Below are positions 35,736 to 48,139 of a stretch of 64,000 nucleotides of DNA, piece after piece. The notes under the pieces are model-generated. The model ran no database searches and was not told the DNA's origin. It saw only the letters and a list, made by a program, of their open reading frames with translations. The position numbers and the translations under genes are program-made. Within the stretch, counting starts at the first letter, position 1. Every line of letters begins with the position of its first letter. This DNA is from Todiramphus chloris collaris (taxonomy: Eukaryota; Chordata; Aves; Coraciiformes; Alcedinidae), in assembly GCA_025345505.1 (NCBI GenBank), contig JANVCC010010406.1:13613242-13677241 (forward strand), written 5' to 3'.

Positions 35736-36225
35736 GATATGATAAATTCCGTGATAAAACTCCGTGATAAAAAATCATCACTGTTTTAAAAATCGGGCTT
35801 GTTAAAGCAAGAATTTTTATAATAGATACAAGTGACTGGTGGTACACCAATGTATAATTTTTCTAAAATCTCACCTACTGCTATTACCTGTTTACTAGGC
35901 CAAAATGTTTGTAAATGTGGTGTTTGCTACTTAGGCCTCCTACTGAGTGCTGCACATTGTGTCAATAATACTATTGCTGTGTATAACACTAGAATAACTA
36001 GAGTAACTAGAAAAACGGAGGTAGTGATGGCACCAGGGATACCATGAAGTGCAGATGCAGTAAGTGGAAAGTACTTTGCGCGTGTGAAATAGTTTCTTCC
36101 TTCAACTATTATGACAACATGGAAGCACAAGGATAAAGGCCCCTTCCTCTATCCCTCTCACAGCCAATTTCCCAAGTTGGGAGAAATCAGGGGTTTTGAA
36201 TCTGGATGACTTCTGCATAGGTTTA
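35736..36225. other. Intergenic sequence, nothing recognised
   Basis: About 490 bp between a CR1 and an LTR, with no recognised feature beyond a short GTGATAAA duplication at its left edge. Confidence 0.5.
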
Positions 36226-36708
36226 TGTTGGGGTTTTGGGGAGTTATTCTGTTTTCCTTCTTCTCTTAAGGAATCTTTCCATACTTGTTTGTCAAGGAGG
36301 TGAATTGCTGTACTTAAGAGAGAAAAAAGGACCTGGCCACAGGGGGAGGGGTCCAGCCAGCCGAATAAAGGGGGTTGGGTGGAGCCCCTGGGGCTCTTGT
36401 TTTGCTCCCTGCATTCGAGGTGAGGAGAAGCTGCCCTCGTGGTGCAGAGAACTCATCCCCACTGCATCTCCTGCTCTCCCTGCTGCTTCCCGAGGATCCG
36501 GCGGGACACCGGGATCAGCTTGGAGAGAGGTCGTCCCTGCTGCGTTTCCTGCTTTTCCTTCTACCCCTGCTGCCTCCCGAGGATCCTGCTGGACACCGGG
36601 ATCGGCTGCCCAGGGGGGTTCGTGACACAGGCTTTTCATCGGCCATTGCCCCGTGAGGCCTGAGCTGGCTCTATATAGTGCTGTGCTCTATAATAAATAC
36701 TCGTAACA
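36226..36708 (+). mobile_element. Solo LTR of an avian endogenous retrovirus (class uncertain)
   Basis: A GC-richer block starting TGTTGGGGTTTTGGGG and ending near TCGTAACA. It has LTR-like parts in order: a TATA-like CTATATAG at about 36671 and an AATAAA signal at about 36693, then a short tail. It contains an imperfect internal duplication (about 36475-36525 and 36555-36615) sharing CCCGAGGATCC and GGACACCGGGATC. I see no clear target-site duplication and no internal retroviral genes, so ends are approximate. Open frames across it are not a retroviral protein. A fossil. Confidence 0.6.
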
Positions 36709-37413
36709 GGGAGGACAAATTCTTTAACTAATAAGGTAGCCCTCTCTCTTCCAAAGCTGCATCTATCTATAATCCTCAAAAAAAACCACAATGTTTTTTC
36801 ATCAATTGCATGCTGAGAAAAGGAATTAAGCAATGGTCTAATCATACTGCCTGCCAGATGTGTATGGTCACGGCATTTTAGAGCTAGACATTTGCAGAGG
36901 TGAGCCCCACCTCAGATGGCTAAACCAGATTGTACCTCACCCAGAATGGTTCAGTCTGAAATACTTCCCATCTTCCCAGGAGACATTTATAATATTTATA
37001 ATTAAATTTTCTAATGAAATATTAGATTTTGAGCAATAAAGGATGTGAAACAACATGATGGAAAGAGGGAAAAATATCCCTTTCATACATTTACATTGCA
37101 AACATTTGGGTTTTTTTCAGGTCCTCCTATTTTGATCTACATTTGGAGTATGTCACATTATTCAGTACAGGAGAAACAGGAAGAGAGACCCATATAAGCA
37201 GATGAAAGGAAAATGAACAAACAAAACCACTGAATAACCTTGTCACCTTCCTTGTTCAGCAATGCATTACTGCGTGTATCTGTTTGAACAGAACAGCAGC
37301 TGGACTGCATGGTAGGCCCTTCTAGGCACATGACCTGAGAACACTGTACTGAGAACAGTACCAAAACTGAATCAATCTTTTCACACTCTTACGTGCAAGC
37401 AAGTGCTTGGAAC

Positions 37414-37449
<36 letters not shown>

Positions 37450-40400
37450 ATCATCCCTGAAGGAAACATTTCCTCATGACCACTGATCCCCAACGAGGTT
37501 GTCTCCACGATCCAGCTTTCGCTGTGTATTGAGCCTGAAAACAGCACCAGCAAAGTGGGCAGCACCCAGGCAGCCACTGCCGCTTACTATGCGAGTAGCA
37601 GCACTGTGTTCAAAACTTGGTCTGCACAAAGACCTTAAAATGCTCCTTTCTTTATGAAGATCACTCTTCACTTCTTTTTATCCTTTTATTTGTAGTGTGC
37701 ACCATGGAAGGCATTCACATTCATAAAGGTCACCCTAAACTTCACTGGAGAGAGTAAGAAAGGCTACATTGCCTTTAGAGGCAGCACAACACAGGTTCGT
37801 TACAGGTTGCTTTGCAGCTTTGTCATAGACTCTGGAACTAGCCAGGTGGCTTTGTAGTCACACGTAAAGGACAAAATAATAGGATTCAGTCCTAGGCAAG
37901 GCACAAATAAACTCCACAGACTCCAGAGTTCCAAGTCGTAGCAGTACCTCTCAGTGTCTTATACCCAAAGTTTCCCTTCTGCATTCCATCAGCTGATCAG
38001 GAAAGGCAGGATCATGCTGCTGGAACATAATAAACTCTGCAGTGCAGACAGACCTGCCAGAAATAGCATTTCATATACCTCTCACAGTCTGCAAGTGAGT
38101 TCCTATATCATTTCTGGTCTTTCATCCCTCTTCTTTCATTTCAGAAATTAGATCCCATTTATTTCAGGTTGGGTGAAGACTCTACAATACAGGGATTCCC
38201 CAAAGAAATGCAATGGAGATAACATACTAGTCTTTGAGGTTATACAACATTAAGTGACAGTACAGCATTTTATTATAAACATGAGAGAAAGTGCATTTTT
38301 TCTTTCATGCATCAAGCTTTTATGAAATACTATTTAAATAAAGACTAGTTCTACAATGAGACTTTTCAAAGAAACAACTTTATTTAAACAAGAACTGGCT
38401 TTTCCCAGCCTTCAGGCACCCTGTTTTGTACTGGCATGACATTACACACAGAGCTACAAGAAAAAGAGCATATTAGGTCACTGAATGATGCCTTCAAAAA
38501 CCAGGAAATAACTAAATTCACACTGGTAGGATTGGCAGTCATTTCTGGAAAACAGTGATTGAAAGTTTGAGACCAGGTGCTTAGTTGATGCCAGGCTGCT
38601 TGTATGCAGCCTCCAACAGTGACAAGTAACTTTGCACTGAGCCAAACAGACTTCTCACACACTCTGACTCCCTCTCCTCTCATACACTGGTCACATGCAG
38701 AATTCAAACTTAGGGATTTTAATTTTTTTTTTAAATAATAATACATGGGAAAATATGGCAGCATTGTAATTGGGAAGGTTATGTGTTGCAACATGAAGCA
38801 TGAATGTTGTGGATAAACAGTTCTGGAGTACAGAATGCATGACTTAGGGCTTTGCTATTGCCCTGCGTTTGTGCTAATAGGCACATAGACAAAGAATTAA
38901 ACTCTCATGTTCCAAATCTTTTTGCACTACTATCTGTGATAAAGTTTGAACTTCAAAGGTATTGATATCAATATCTGAAAACAATATTAGTAGTGACTCT
39001 GTGCTGCATGTTGCTATTCCGTTGTTTCCTTTCTGAAGATGGTTTCAGCATGTCGTTTTTGAGCACTGGTGTGTCATTACAAACCAGTTTAGCCACTGAA
39101 TAAAATGCCACAATACAGAAAACAAACAAAACCCTACATCCAAAGGGCTTTGAGATGTAAACCTCAAGGACTCAGAAGTGAGGAAATGCCCTGACTGTAG
39201 TTACCTGTATGGCCTGATTCCTGTCACTGTGGGTCTCCACATTAACAAAAACCACCACATATGCACTGTGATTGAAAGTATAAAAATACCTTCCCTTCCC
39301 TGCTGGCTGCAGCCTCCTTTCAAACCTCACACACTCCTCCCAAAATAAGGGTGTGGAAGTTGCTCCATGTGCCAAAAAGGCTGTGTATTTTTCAGTGCAC
39401 TGTGTGCAATGACCCACAGGGAACAACTTCAACAAATAAGCAAAACTTGACAGCATCATCTCTCTTATTTTTCCATTAGCTTTGTAGATATTCTGGGAGT
39501 TGTCACTATAACGTATTAACAGTTGCTCAATGTTTAAAATCACAGTGTACCATGAAGATAAATTTTAGTTTTGGGTGAATTTTGTGGAGTCACTGTTTAA
39601 TTGCCTTCTTTCACACTGGACAGCACACAAAAAATACTAGTGTTAAAAAGGTGCTAACTCCAGATCCCTGCATAGCTTTAATACAAAAGTTTGGAATAAT
39701 AATCAGCCCCCATGCTGTTTTCTGCTCCCATGATTAACAGTTGTCCATGAGGAAGCCCTTCCAGTTTTCTTAGCAATCACGCCTCTTCCCATTTTCATAT
39801 CTGGTGTGCATACCAGTGCCAGAGGGGCAGATTAACTCAAACCCACCTTCAAAGGTCCCTCACAGCTATCTCAAGAGGACTGCACTACCATCTAATTTGT
39901 TCTTTGCAAGGCCAAACTATAATGCAAGGCTACTTTCTATTGTGTCTTGTGACAGCAGGAGGTGATAACAAAGCTATATAAAACAACTGCAGTTTGCTTT
40001 CAGATAATGATGCTGCCTGACTGTTGTCTGCTGCAGAAAGAAGAAAAAAAAAATCAGAAGAGCTAGACAGGGTTCCTCACATCTTTATGCCTTCCAGGTG
40101 CAGTGCATCTATTCTGGAGGGGTGACAGAGACCACAGGACTGACAGAGATCTCAAAAGGTCACACAGTTCCTCCTCCTGCCCAAAGCCAGGATCTGCAAT
40201 GCCTGAACCACAGATGCCTGTGTTGAAAATCCTCAGAACAGATTCAAAAATGAGCTGTCACAAAGGGATTGTGGGCTATCAGCCAGAGCCTCACTGATAC
40301 TAGATTGGAATCTTGAGTGTTTTCTCAAAACATGCAGGTAAAACTGAGAGGGTATGGAGTCAGTGGTGTCTGAGAACCTACTCTCTGTCAAAAACAGAGA

Positions 40401-40825
40401 GACCTGGATGCTTAACACTGCGAGGAGGGTGACACTGCACTTGTAATCAGTTTCACAGCCCTACCTTAGCTGAAGGTATAGCGTTATCCTCTTCTCATTC
40501 AGCATATTACCATAACTTAAAGGGTGAGCTAAGAAGAGCCAACCACTTATTGGAATTTATAACACAGCCTTTCTTGTCTGCAGCTCTGGAGGTTTCACCG
40601 TGTTCTGTATCAAGGACAGAAACATTGTAAGGGCCCTCAGGCAGGAATGCAAGCAAGGATATCAACTGCAACTGTGTTTGGCACATCCTGGAGGAAGCAA
40701 GTGTTGTATGGGGCCTCAGGTAAGAACACAATCAAAGACATCAACTGTGGCTGACATACTTGAGGAGTGTGTAGACTAGCAGATGCTGATTGGGGAAACA
40801 GAGGAGACAGAAAGGCTGCAAAAAT
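36709..40825. other. Intergenic sequence with a (TA)n microsatellite
   Basis: About 4.1 kb with no gene or transposon that I recognise. A perfect (TA)n tract of 31 bp lies at 37417-37447. Confidence 0.5.
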
Positions 40826-41544
40826 GATAGGATCATAGAATCATTTATATTGAAAAAGACCTTTAAGATCATCAAGTCCAACCATTAACCTAACAGTGCC
40901 AAGTCCATGACTAAACCATGTCCCTAAGCACCACATCTATTTGTCTTTTCAATACCTCCAAGGATGGTCATTGACTTCCCTGGGCAGCCTGTTCCAATGC
41001 TTGACAACCCTTGCAGTGAAGAATATTTTTCTAGTGTCCAATCTAAACCTCCCCTGGTGCAGGTTGAAGCCATTTCCTCTTGTTCTACCACTTGCTCCTT
41101 GGGAGAAGAAACTGACCCCCACCTCACTACACTCTCCTTCCTGGTAGCTGTCACACTGAATGATAAGGTCTCCACTGAGTCTCCTTTTCTTCAGGCTAAA
41201 CAACCCCAGCTCCCTCGGTCTCTCATCATAATACTTGTTCTCTAGATCCTTCACCAGCTTCACTGCCCTTCTTTGGATGTGCTCAAGCACCTCAATGTCC
41301 TTCTTGTAGTGAAGTCCCCAAAACTGAACACGGCATTGCCAAGGTGCAGCCTCATCAGTGCTGAGTACAGGGGGATGATTCTTACCTTACTGCTGCTGGC
41401 CAGTCTATTTCTGATAAGGACAGGATGGTGTTGGCCTTCTTAGTCACCTGGGCACACTGCTGGCTCATGTTCACTGAGCATCTTTCCAGTCACTTTTCCC
41501 CAAGCCTGTAGCATTGCCTGGAGTTGTTTCTGACCCAAGTGAGT
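40826..41544 (-). mobile_element. CR1 LINE, 3' ~0.7 kb
   Basis: Antisense CR1 with tail (GGATCATAGAATCA), the ATTGAAAAAGACCTTTAAGA UTR block and the ORF2 C-terminus: [43 protein letters not shown]. It extends to the [10 protein letters not shown]-equivalent block near 41544. It resembles the subfamily of the copies at 54778 and 42552. Frame breaks are present. A T-rich stretch (41545-41631) separates it from the next CR1. Confidence 0.92.
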
Positions 41545-41631
41545 TTTGTTTTGTTGTAATTGTTGTTGTTACTGTTGTTTTTAATCAGAAAGAGATTTTT
41601 TTTTTTATTATTAAGTACACTTTTCCTGCAT

Positions 41632-41763
41632 CACAGAATGTTAAGGGTTGTAAGGGACCTTGGAAGATGAGCTAGTCCAACGCCCCTGACAGAGCAGGAC
41701 CACCTAGAGCAGGTCACCCAGGAACACATCCAGGCAGGTTTAAAATGTTTCCAGAGAAGGAGA
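41632..41763 (-). mobile_element. CR1 LINE 3' end, second copy
   Basis: A new CR1 tail (CATCACAGAATGTTAAGG) shows this is a separate insertion from the neighbour at 40826. It runs through AGGGACCTTGGAAGATGAGC and CACATCCAGGCAGG and stops at GAGAAGGAGA, where an LTR begins. It is the same subfamily as the copy at 52735. Confidence 0.88.
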
Positions 41764-42230
41764 TGTAGTGGGTCTGTCTCAGCAGCTTTTCCCCATCCAG
41801 CCCTCACGCTGCAGCACTGGGAGCTGGAGGGTGTTGATAACACACCCGTGTTATGACTGCCAGTGCTCACACGGCACCAGAGGATGGGGGGGCAAGATGG
41901 GGGAGGGGATACAGCCGATCTGAGCTGACCAGGGGGATATTCCATACCATATGACATCAGCTCAGCTATAAAGAGAGAGGGCAGGAGGAGGATGAGGGGG
42001 CATTCTGCTTTGTCCTCCAAGCGGCTGCTACGTGTTCCTGGAGCCCTGCTTCCTGGACTCGGCCCGACATCGCCTGCAGACGGGAAGTAGAAAATAACAT
42101 CTTATCTATCATAACCCACACCCCTGTGCTTTGCATCTCATTCTCTCCCTGCGTGCTGTGCTGAAGGGGGTCGGGGGGAGTGATAGAAGGGCTTGGTGGG
42201 CACCTGGTGCCGTGCCAGGGTCAACCCAAA
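41764..42230 (+). mobile_element. Solo LTR, ERVL-like
   Basis: It begins TGTAGTGGGTCTG immediately after a CR1 fragment. It contains ATTCCATACCATATGACATC followed by a TATA box (CTATAAAG, about 41966), a promoter block shared with the LTRs at 47332 and 49353. The 3' end is near GGGTCAACCC at 42230, but an end as far right as 42330 is possible. No clear target-site duplication and no internal genes. A fossil. Confidence 0.7.
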
Positions 42231-42551
42231 TGGGAATATGCCCCATATTAATAAATTGAGGTAGTAAATTTGCCTTCCTGGACACTGAGAAGTCTTAATT
42301 TCTTAAACTTAAAACACTTTTGCCCCAACAGGTCCCTCAGAGAAGGTGATGAAAGCTGTTTCTCAGCACCTCTCTCTTGAGAAGTTCCACAAGACTCTCA
42401 GCTGCATGCAGGACTTCTTAGTAAAGGGTAAGGGATGGATCCATGAAGCTGCCACAGTAAAGATCTTTGTCAGTCTTGTCTTGTGAAAGCAAACTCTGTT
42501 AAAGGACAATGTGTTAGGGGCATTATTCCTTCCCCAAAGGCACATATAACA
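42231..42551. other. Intergenic sequence beside an LTR
   Basis: May include the last part of the preceding LTR (AATAAA at about 42250, GCCCCAACA at 42330). Otherwise nothing recognised. Confidence 0.4.
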
Positions 42552-42600
42552 TCACAGAATCATAGAATCACTTACATTGAAAAAGACCTTTAAGATCTTC
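42552..42600 (-). mobile_element. CR1 LINE tail, about 50 bp
   Basis: CACAGAATCATAGAATCACT then ATTGAAAAAGACCTTTAAGA, the last 50 bp of CR1 only. It matches the start of the copy at 40826. Confidence 0.8.
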
Positions 42601-43608
42601 CACTCTTCATGCAAATCAGATAAAAAAAGAGCTGGTTTGAATATAAGGCTAAGAATATAGTGCAGTTGACCAGCTACCAGGAGTGGCATCAGAGCATACT
42701 GGTCACTGTGGAGCAGCACAATATCTGTGATCAGTGAAAAATGCTTTTATTTCCTAGACCAAATATTCAGAAAAAATCTAATCACCACTTAAAAAATTAT
42801 GGCTTGTGACTCTCTTACGTCTTAATACTGCTCTATTATGAACTGTCCATTATAAGAAAGACACAAGTTCATCATGCACCACTAATGTTTACAAGCTTTT
42901 AATACTCTGTTTTTAATTCATAGCGTTTATATAATCACTGTTAGGGGTGGAAAAAAAAAATCATTACAATGACATTTAGACTACTGATAACAAATCTGAA
43001 ATCCAGTGCTTACTCACCATACTGAATACCAAAATTAGAAAATGGCTGCTACTTTGATTCCCCGTATCTGGAATTACTTTCTTTCCTGGTATATCCCCAC
43101 TTAACAGTATTCATGTCCTACTTCGCACATTATTTTGCTTCCTTTTACAGTCTTAGCACCTTGCCTTGTAACTTCATCACCCAGAGCCATACAGCCCAAT
43201 TTGCACATACTCAGTGCAAACTCTCAATTAATAGCAAACCATTCCTCTATTGTCATTGCTTTGGGATGTTACGCTGTCATCATCACTCTGATTAAGAATA
43301 AACCAGGTTTTCCTCCCTTCTTTTCACGAGTCTTCTGATGTTGCATCAAAACAGTTCTATTCTGTATATATAAAGGCCTAGTTATCCAGCCTGTACTTAG
43401 GAAAATCCCCATATAAATAGCTTGCATGAAACTTGTAATATTGTCACCTACCTCTCTGTCCTGCATTTCACTCCTTTGCAGAAGGGTTTTGTGTAGCCAT
43501 CTTCTTGAAATGGGATTTTAGATGTCAATGTCACTGAGCAGCCTCATGTGCCAGTGCTGCCAGGAGAAAAAAAGAAACAAAACAAAAACAAACAAACAAA
43601 CAAAAAAA

Positions 43609-43784
43609 CCACAAAAGGAAAAAAAACCAAACCAAACCAAACACCCCCCCNNNNNNNNNNNNNNNNNNNNNNNNNNNNNNNNNNNNNNNNNNNNNNNNNN
43701 NNNNNNNNNNNNNNNNNNNNNNNNNNNNNNNNNNNNNNNNNNNNNNNNNNCCACAAAAGGAAAAAAAACCAAACCAAACCAAAC
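43609..43784. repeat. Identical sequence on both sides of an assembly gap
   Basis: The 34 bases at 43609-43642, starting CCACAAAAGGAAAAAAAACC, are repeated exactly and in the same direction at 43751-43784. Each copy is followed by a C-run. Two contig ends that overlap would look like this. Confidence 0.93.
43651..43750. other. Assembly gap (100 N)
   Basis: Exactly 100 unknown bases placed in a C-homopolymer context, flanked by directly repeated sequence. Confidence 0.98.
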
Positions 43785-46700
43785 CCCCCCCCCCCCCCCC
43801 CCCCCCCCAAAAAAAACCTCAAAAAAACCCGAACAACAAAAACTAACCAACAAACAAAAATAAAAAGGCTGGTTGTGGCTCTGGACCATGAGTAAGTACA
43901 TGGTACATACAAGTATCTGCACTTACACAAACCTCACCAGGAGACTCAGTCCCAAGGCGTAGCCTACCTCCAAGCCACAAGTTCAGGCACCAGTTTTGCC
44001 ATACTACTCTATCATTATTAGAAAGTGGTTGTCACCTTTATCTTCTATCAGTTGCCAGTGATGGGTGGTAGCATCCCCTCTGAGAAGCAATCAATCTCTC
44101 TAAGGCACAGAGGGTAGACTCAGCTTTTGGGAATCAAAAAGTAAAAAAATATCATTGATGACATTTGATTGACAACACTCTCAAAAAAGCACTAACATTT
44201 GAACTTATATATACATAACATGAAGAATCCTGTCCATAAACTTATTAGAAAGATTTCTAAGTGACCTTAACTGCTAGTGCATTTTTTTCTATGTCTCTGC
44301 AGCGTAGTTTAGAAATGTTGATAATTTAAAATTATCTAAGTAATAATAACATGAATTATAATGAACGTTCCTTCCATGAAAGCAAAATTTATGAAACAAA
44401 ACATTTTGCAAGGTAGAGCACAGTCGACATAGCATGAAACAAAAGCCTGCAGACCACCACTTTTGCAAGCTACCCAAAGAACTCTGTTTACTTCACTGAA
44501 ATAATTTTTAAAGATGTAAATTACCACTAATTAGGGTTCTACGTGTTTATACTGAAACAGGGATTTGAATGTCTGAACAGTTGCACATTTCAACCACAAT
44601 AATTGTTACTTAAAAAAATTTTTTAAAAACCCAAAGATAAGAAAAATGCTTCAGGCAAGACTTTCATGCTGGAAACAGTCTCTGGAGGAAAAAAGAAATG
44701 CCTCTCTAGGATCATACAAAGTTCTTCAAGGCTGAAGAACTTCACCTCTTCAAGGGTGAAAGTAAACCAATAAAGTGCTACCACAAACCAAATACACTCC
44801 TCTTAGCAGAGTAAATCAAAGGAGAGATGAGGATGCAGATGACATACCCAAAACCAGGAAGTTTAATGATCTGAGTAACTAATGAAACCTTGTTTCTTCT
44901 GGATCATTGTTCCTTCAGCAGGATTCTGATGGTGTCTTGTCTCACACAGACACACAGCATATGGCTGGGATCCTCAAGGTGCAAAAGTCATTCCAGGGAA
45001 AGATGCATACAGACACACGCAAACACTTTCACAGACAGGAATGCAGGATTAGATAAGCCTCATCCTCTAGGAAACAGAATAACAAAAAATGTTCTGGTGA
45101 TAAGCTCCATAGAAGCTCTTTTAAATAAATTAAACAGATGAAGTCTTCTGCACTGATGTTGTCCAAAAATTAGTCCAGTTGTCATCTAATACCTGTTCAG
45201 TAGCCTCCAGCCCATTCCTACTGAATGGTGAGTGCTGAGCTTCAGAAGTCACAATAGGTATCCTATTAACGGTTACGGCATAGAAAATGGAAAACTAATG
45301 CAATGAAAACTTATCTCCCCTTTGCCACAACATGTCATGCAGCAAAGGGTCAGTTACATTGGTAGACGTGTGTGACTGTTTTGCTTCCAAATCCATTTGC
45401 CTTGTATTTTTAATGAAAACTGATAAAGAAAAAAGGAAAACTTGGGCTTTTTGGGGTTTTTTTTGTTTGGTTTTTTTTTTTTTTTTTTTTGAGTGAAATA
45501 AACTGCTTACCATCTAAATGGCATCTGGCGAACAGCAGAGAAAGAATGAACAGCAATATATGAGGAGCAAAGGGAGAAAAGGTGCTCTTACTTCCATTAT
45601 TTTCTGCTGTACCACCCTTTCTGTTGGTACCACATTGTATAGCAGAATAAAGTTTGTCCTTCCGTTGCTCTGGTACCTCTAGAAAGTGCATGTGACCATA
45701 GATAGTTTATATCTATGAATTTTAAGTTGCATTTTTTAAAAAACATCTCTGATAAACAGCAAATCACATTCTTACTTAGACTGCATCAGCATCTCTGCTT
45801 CCATCTCTCTTCTCACTTTCTTATTGTCAACATCACCAGCAGACCATTGCTAACAGAACTGCAATTACCCTGTTTATAGAAAAACTTCCACACTCTCAGA
45901 TTTTGCTACTGAGAAACCAGCTCATTGTCAGAGTGCATTATTGTGACCAAAACCTTATCAGAATTTACAAAACAAAAACAAACAAAACAAAAATAGAAAG
46001 CAAAAAAAAACCAACAAAAAGACAAGTTAAAAACAATGACAGACTGGAAGGTAAAGGACTGAGTGCTTCAGAGCAGTTCACAGGAATGAGAGGCAAAGAG
46101 CACTTGTTCATTTCCATGATAGTTCCAACACTATCCATTACTAAAGACAGGATGCAAGCCTAAATGGGGCTCTGCTTTAACTCAGAATGGTAATTCCTGT
46201 CTGTTAACACAGCCACAGGTGGATACAGAGGAGGATCCATTTCCACATGAGGAGTGAAAGGACACACAGCAAGACTAGTCACTGAACCAAGGCCAGGGAG
46301 GTGATCACTATAATGGTGAATGTACAGGAGTAAGAAGGAAAACAACATCAACCCTAACGAATATGGATGGGCTACCACACTACCTAGGAATAGAACAGCT
46401 ATTTTTCCAAAAAATGAGCTCCCATACAAAATCTTGATGAAAGGACAGCTTCTCAGTAAAGAAGAAACCAACATGTGCATGCAAAAAGATTTTATTCAAT
46501 GTAAGAGATAAAAATAATTTCCAACTTTTGAGACACAGCCATAGCTAACCAGTACCTTGACAGTTCAGCAGGAAAACTAACTGTACAATCATCAGTTACA
46601 CACAACAGATGTGCGCTCTTCCTTCAGGGATGGCAATGGGAATTTTGCTATATGATGAAGATTTGAAATTTTCTTGCATTTAATGCCTTCATTCTCCATA

Positions 46701-47331
46701 CAAATGGATTCATTCTCCATACAAAAGAAATCAGAAACAAAGCATCTCAGATTCTCACCTCTGTCAGAAAAAATACCACACGGTACAGCTCTTAAAAGTA
46801 TAGGTAATATATCTCTGTGTTCAGCTAATAACAGACCACCCCAAACCAAGCCAGAGGTGTATGCAAATTTTGACAGAAGCAATCAAGGACAGTTTCAACA
46901 GAAAGCAGAAACTGTCCCTCCCATGCCACACCCAAAAGCAGCATGGAGATTAGCATGTGATCTGCTAAATCTCTCACAACAGCAGGTCTCTTTCCATTAG
47001 GAGCTCCTCTCTTGTCTGAGTTCAAGGTCAGAATGTGCTATGAAGGCAGAATAACTGGCCACACCACATTTCTCTTCTGGTGCTGTTACAGCTTTCATTA
47101 AATAAACTGATGGCTAAAGATCATACTTGTGATATTTGCATATGACAGAGCACTTGGCATCACTGGAGACTTTTTACCAGCAGCTTAAACAGACATGCCA
47201 ATAATGATGAAAGCCATAACTAGAAAAGGGAATATCTTCAAGTCCTTTCTATCCCTAATTTATACTATTATGTGAACTACTTGAAACCACTCAACTGTAT
47301 TCCCACTGGAGTTTTATTTTTTGTGCTCTAG

Positions 47332-48134
47332 TGTCCTGGTCTGAGTGAGAACAGAAGTAATTCTGTTCAGTGATTTTACTTTTCAGCTCAGTTCTAACTA
47401 ACTGCACTGTCTGAAGTTAGCAGCCTGTTCTCATAGTCAGTGTCTGCTTGTAGCAGTGATAACACCTCATGTTTAGAGTGAGTACCAAGGGTTGGTGTGC
47501 AGACCAAGGCCACTGCTGGGTCTTGTGTGCCACATTGCAGGGTGCAGAAAAGCGGAAGGCTGCACCTGCAGGGAGGAGCGGACAGGACAGGTGACCCTAA
47601 AATGACCATTGAGGTATTCCATCCCATATACATCATATTCAGCATAGAGCTGAGGGATCTGAAGAGTCTTTGGGCTCTTCTCCCCTCTTGGACTGCTTGG
47701 CCAGCTTGGCTTGGCTTGGCTCGGGTCTTCTTTCAGTTCCTTTCTCGGAGCACCCAAGGAGGACTCTGTCTGTTCTGCCTTTATCCCAGTCTGTGTGTTC
47801 CTGAACCCAGTACCAGAATCCAGCTCCTGAGCACAGCTCCCATTTGCTGTGGGGCCCAGTCTGGGACTGCCCCGGTGCCTGCACAGCATCAGTGGTGACT
47901 GTGCTGTAATTACCATCAGGGGGGTTGGGTTTGATACTGGTTTGGTATATATTTGTATATATTCCATTTTTATAATTATTAATTTCCTTTTCATTAAAGC
48001 TGTTCTAGTTTCCTTTTCTAATGGCTGAGTCTCTCTCCCTTATTCCCTTTCTCTTCCCCTTTGGGGATGGAGGGGGGTTAACAGAGAGCGTCTGTTACAG
48101 TTCTAAGGGGCTGCCCTGGCCCTAAACCGTGACA
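47332..48134 (+). mobile_element. Solo LTR, ERVL-like, with 5-bp target duplication
   Basis: It begins TGTCCTGGTCTGAG and ends AAACCGTGACA, the canonical TG...CA. A perfect 5-bp duplication TCTAG lies at 47327-47331 and 48135-48139. The length is 803 bp. It has the ATTCCATCCCATATACATCA promoter block and an ATTAAA signal at about 47993. The 5-bp duplication and start sequence fit avian ERVL-type LTRs. No internal region remains, so it is a solo LTR left by recombination. It looks whole as an LTR. Confidence 0.88.
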
Positions 48135-48139
48135 TCTAG

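Larger units (their letters stand above)
42601..47331. other. Intergenic sequence, simple repeats and one gap
   Basis: About 4.7 kb without a recognised gene or transposon. Simple sequence: (CAAA)n and AACC-rich DNA at 43566-43650, a C24 tract near 43785-43808, and T-rich DNA at 45455-45490. A 100-N gap lies at 43651-43750. Reading frames near the gap are low-complexity and not genes. Confidence 0.5.

Noticed and set aside
35235-35789. 184-codon plus-strand open frame
   Set aside because: Its second half is the antisense of a CR1 3' end, and the first half has no motif.
41754-42349. Ten-base near-repeat (GAGAAGGAGA and GAGAAGGTGA) as target duplication of the LTR at 41764
   Set aside because: Retroviral duplications are 4-6 bp, and the left copy is part of the normal CR1 sequence. 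Probably coincidence.
43518-43930. Several 80-135-codon frames around the second gap
   Set aside because: They are low-complexity translations of CAAA, CCAAA and C-run simple repeats that cross unknown bases.
41764-48134. A full provirus bounded by the LTRs at 41764 and 47332
   Set aside because: The two LTRs differ in start, end and length. One has its own target duplication, and no retroviral genes lie between them.
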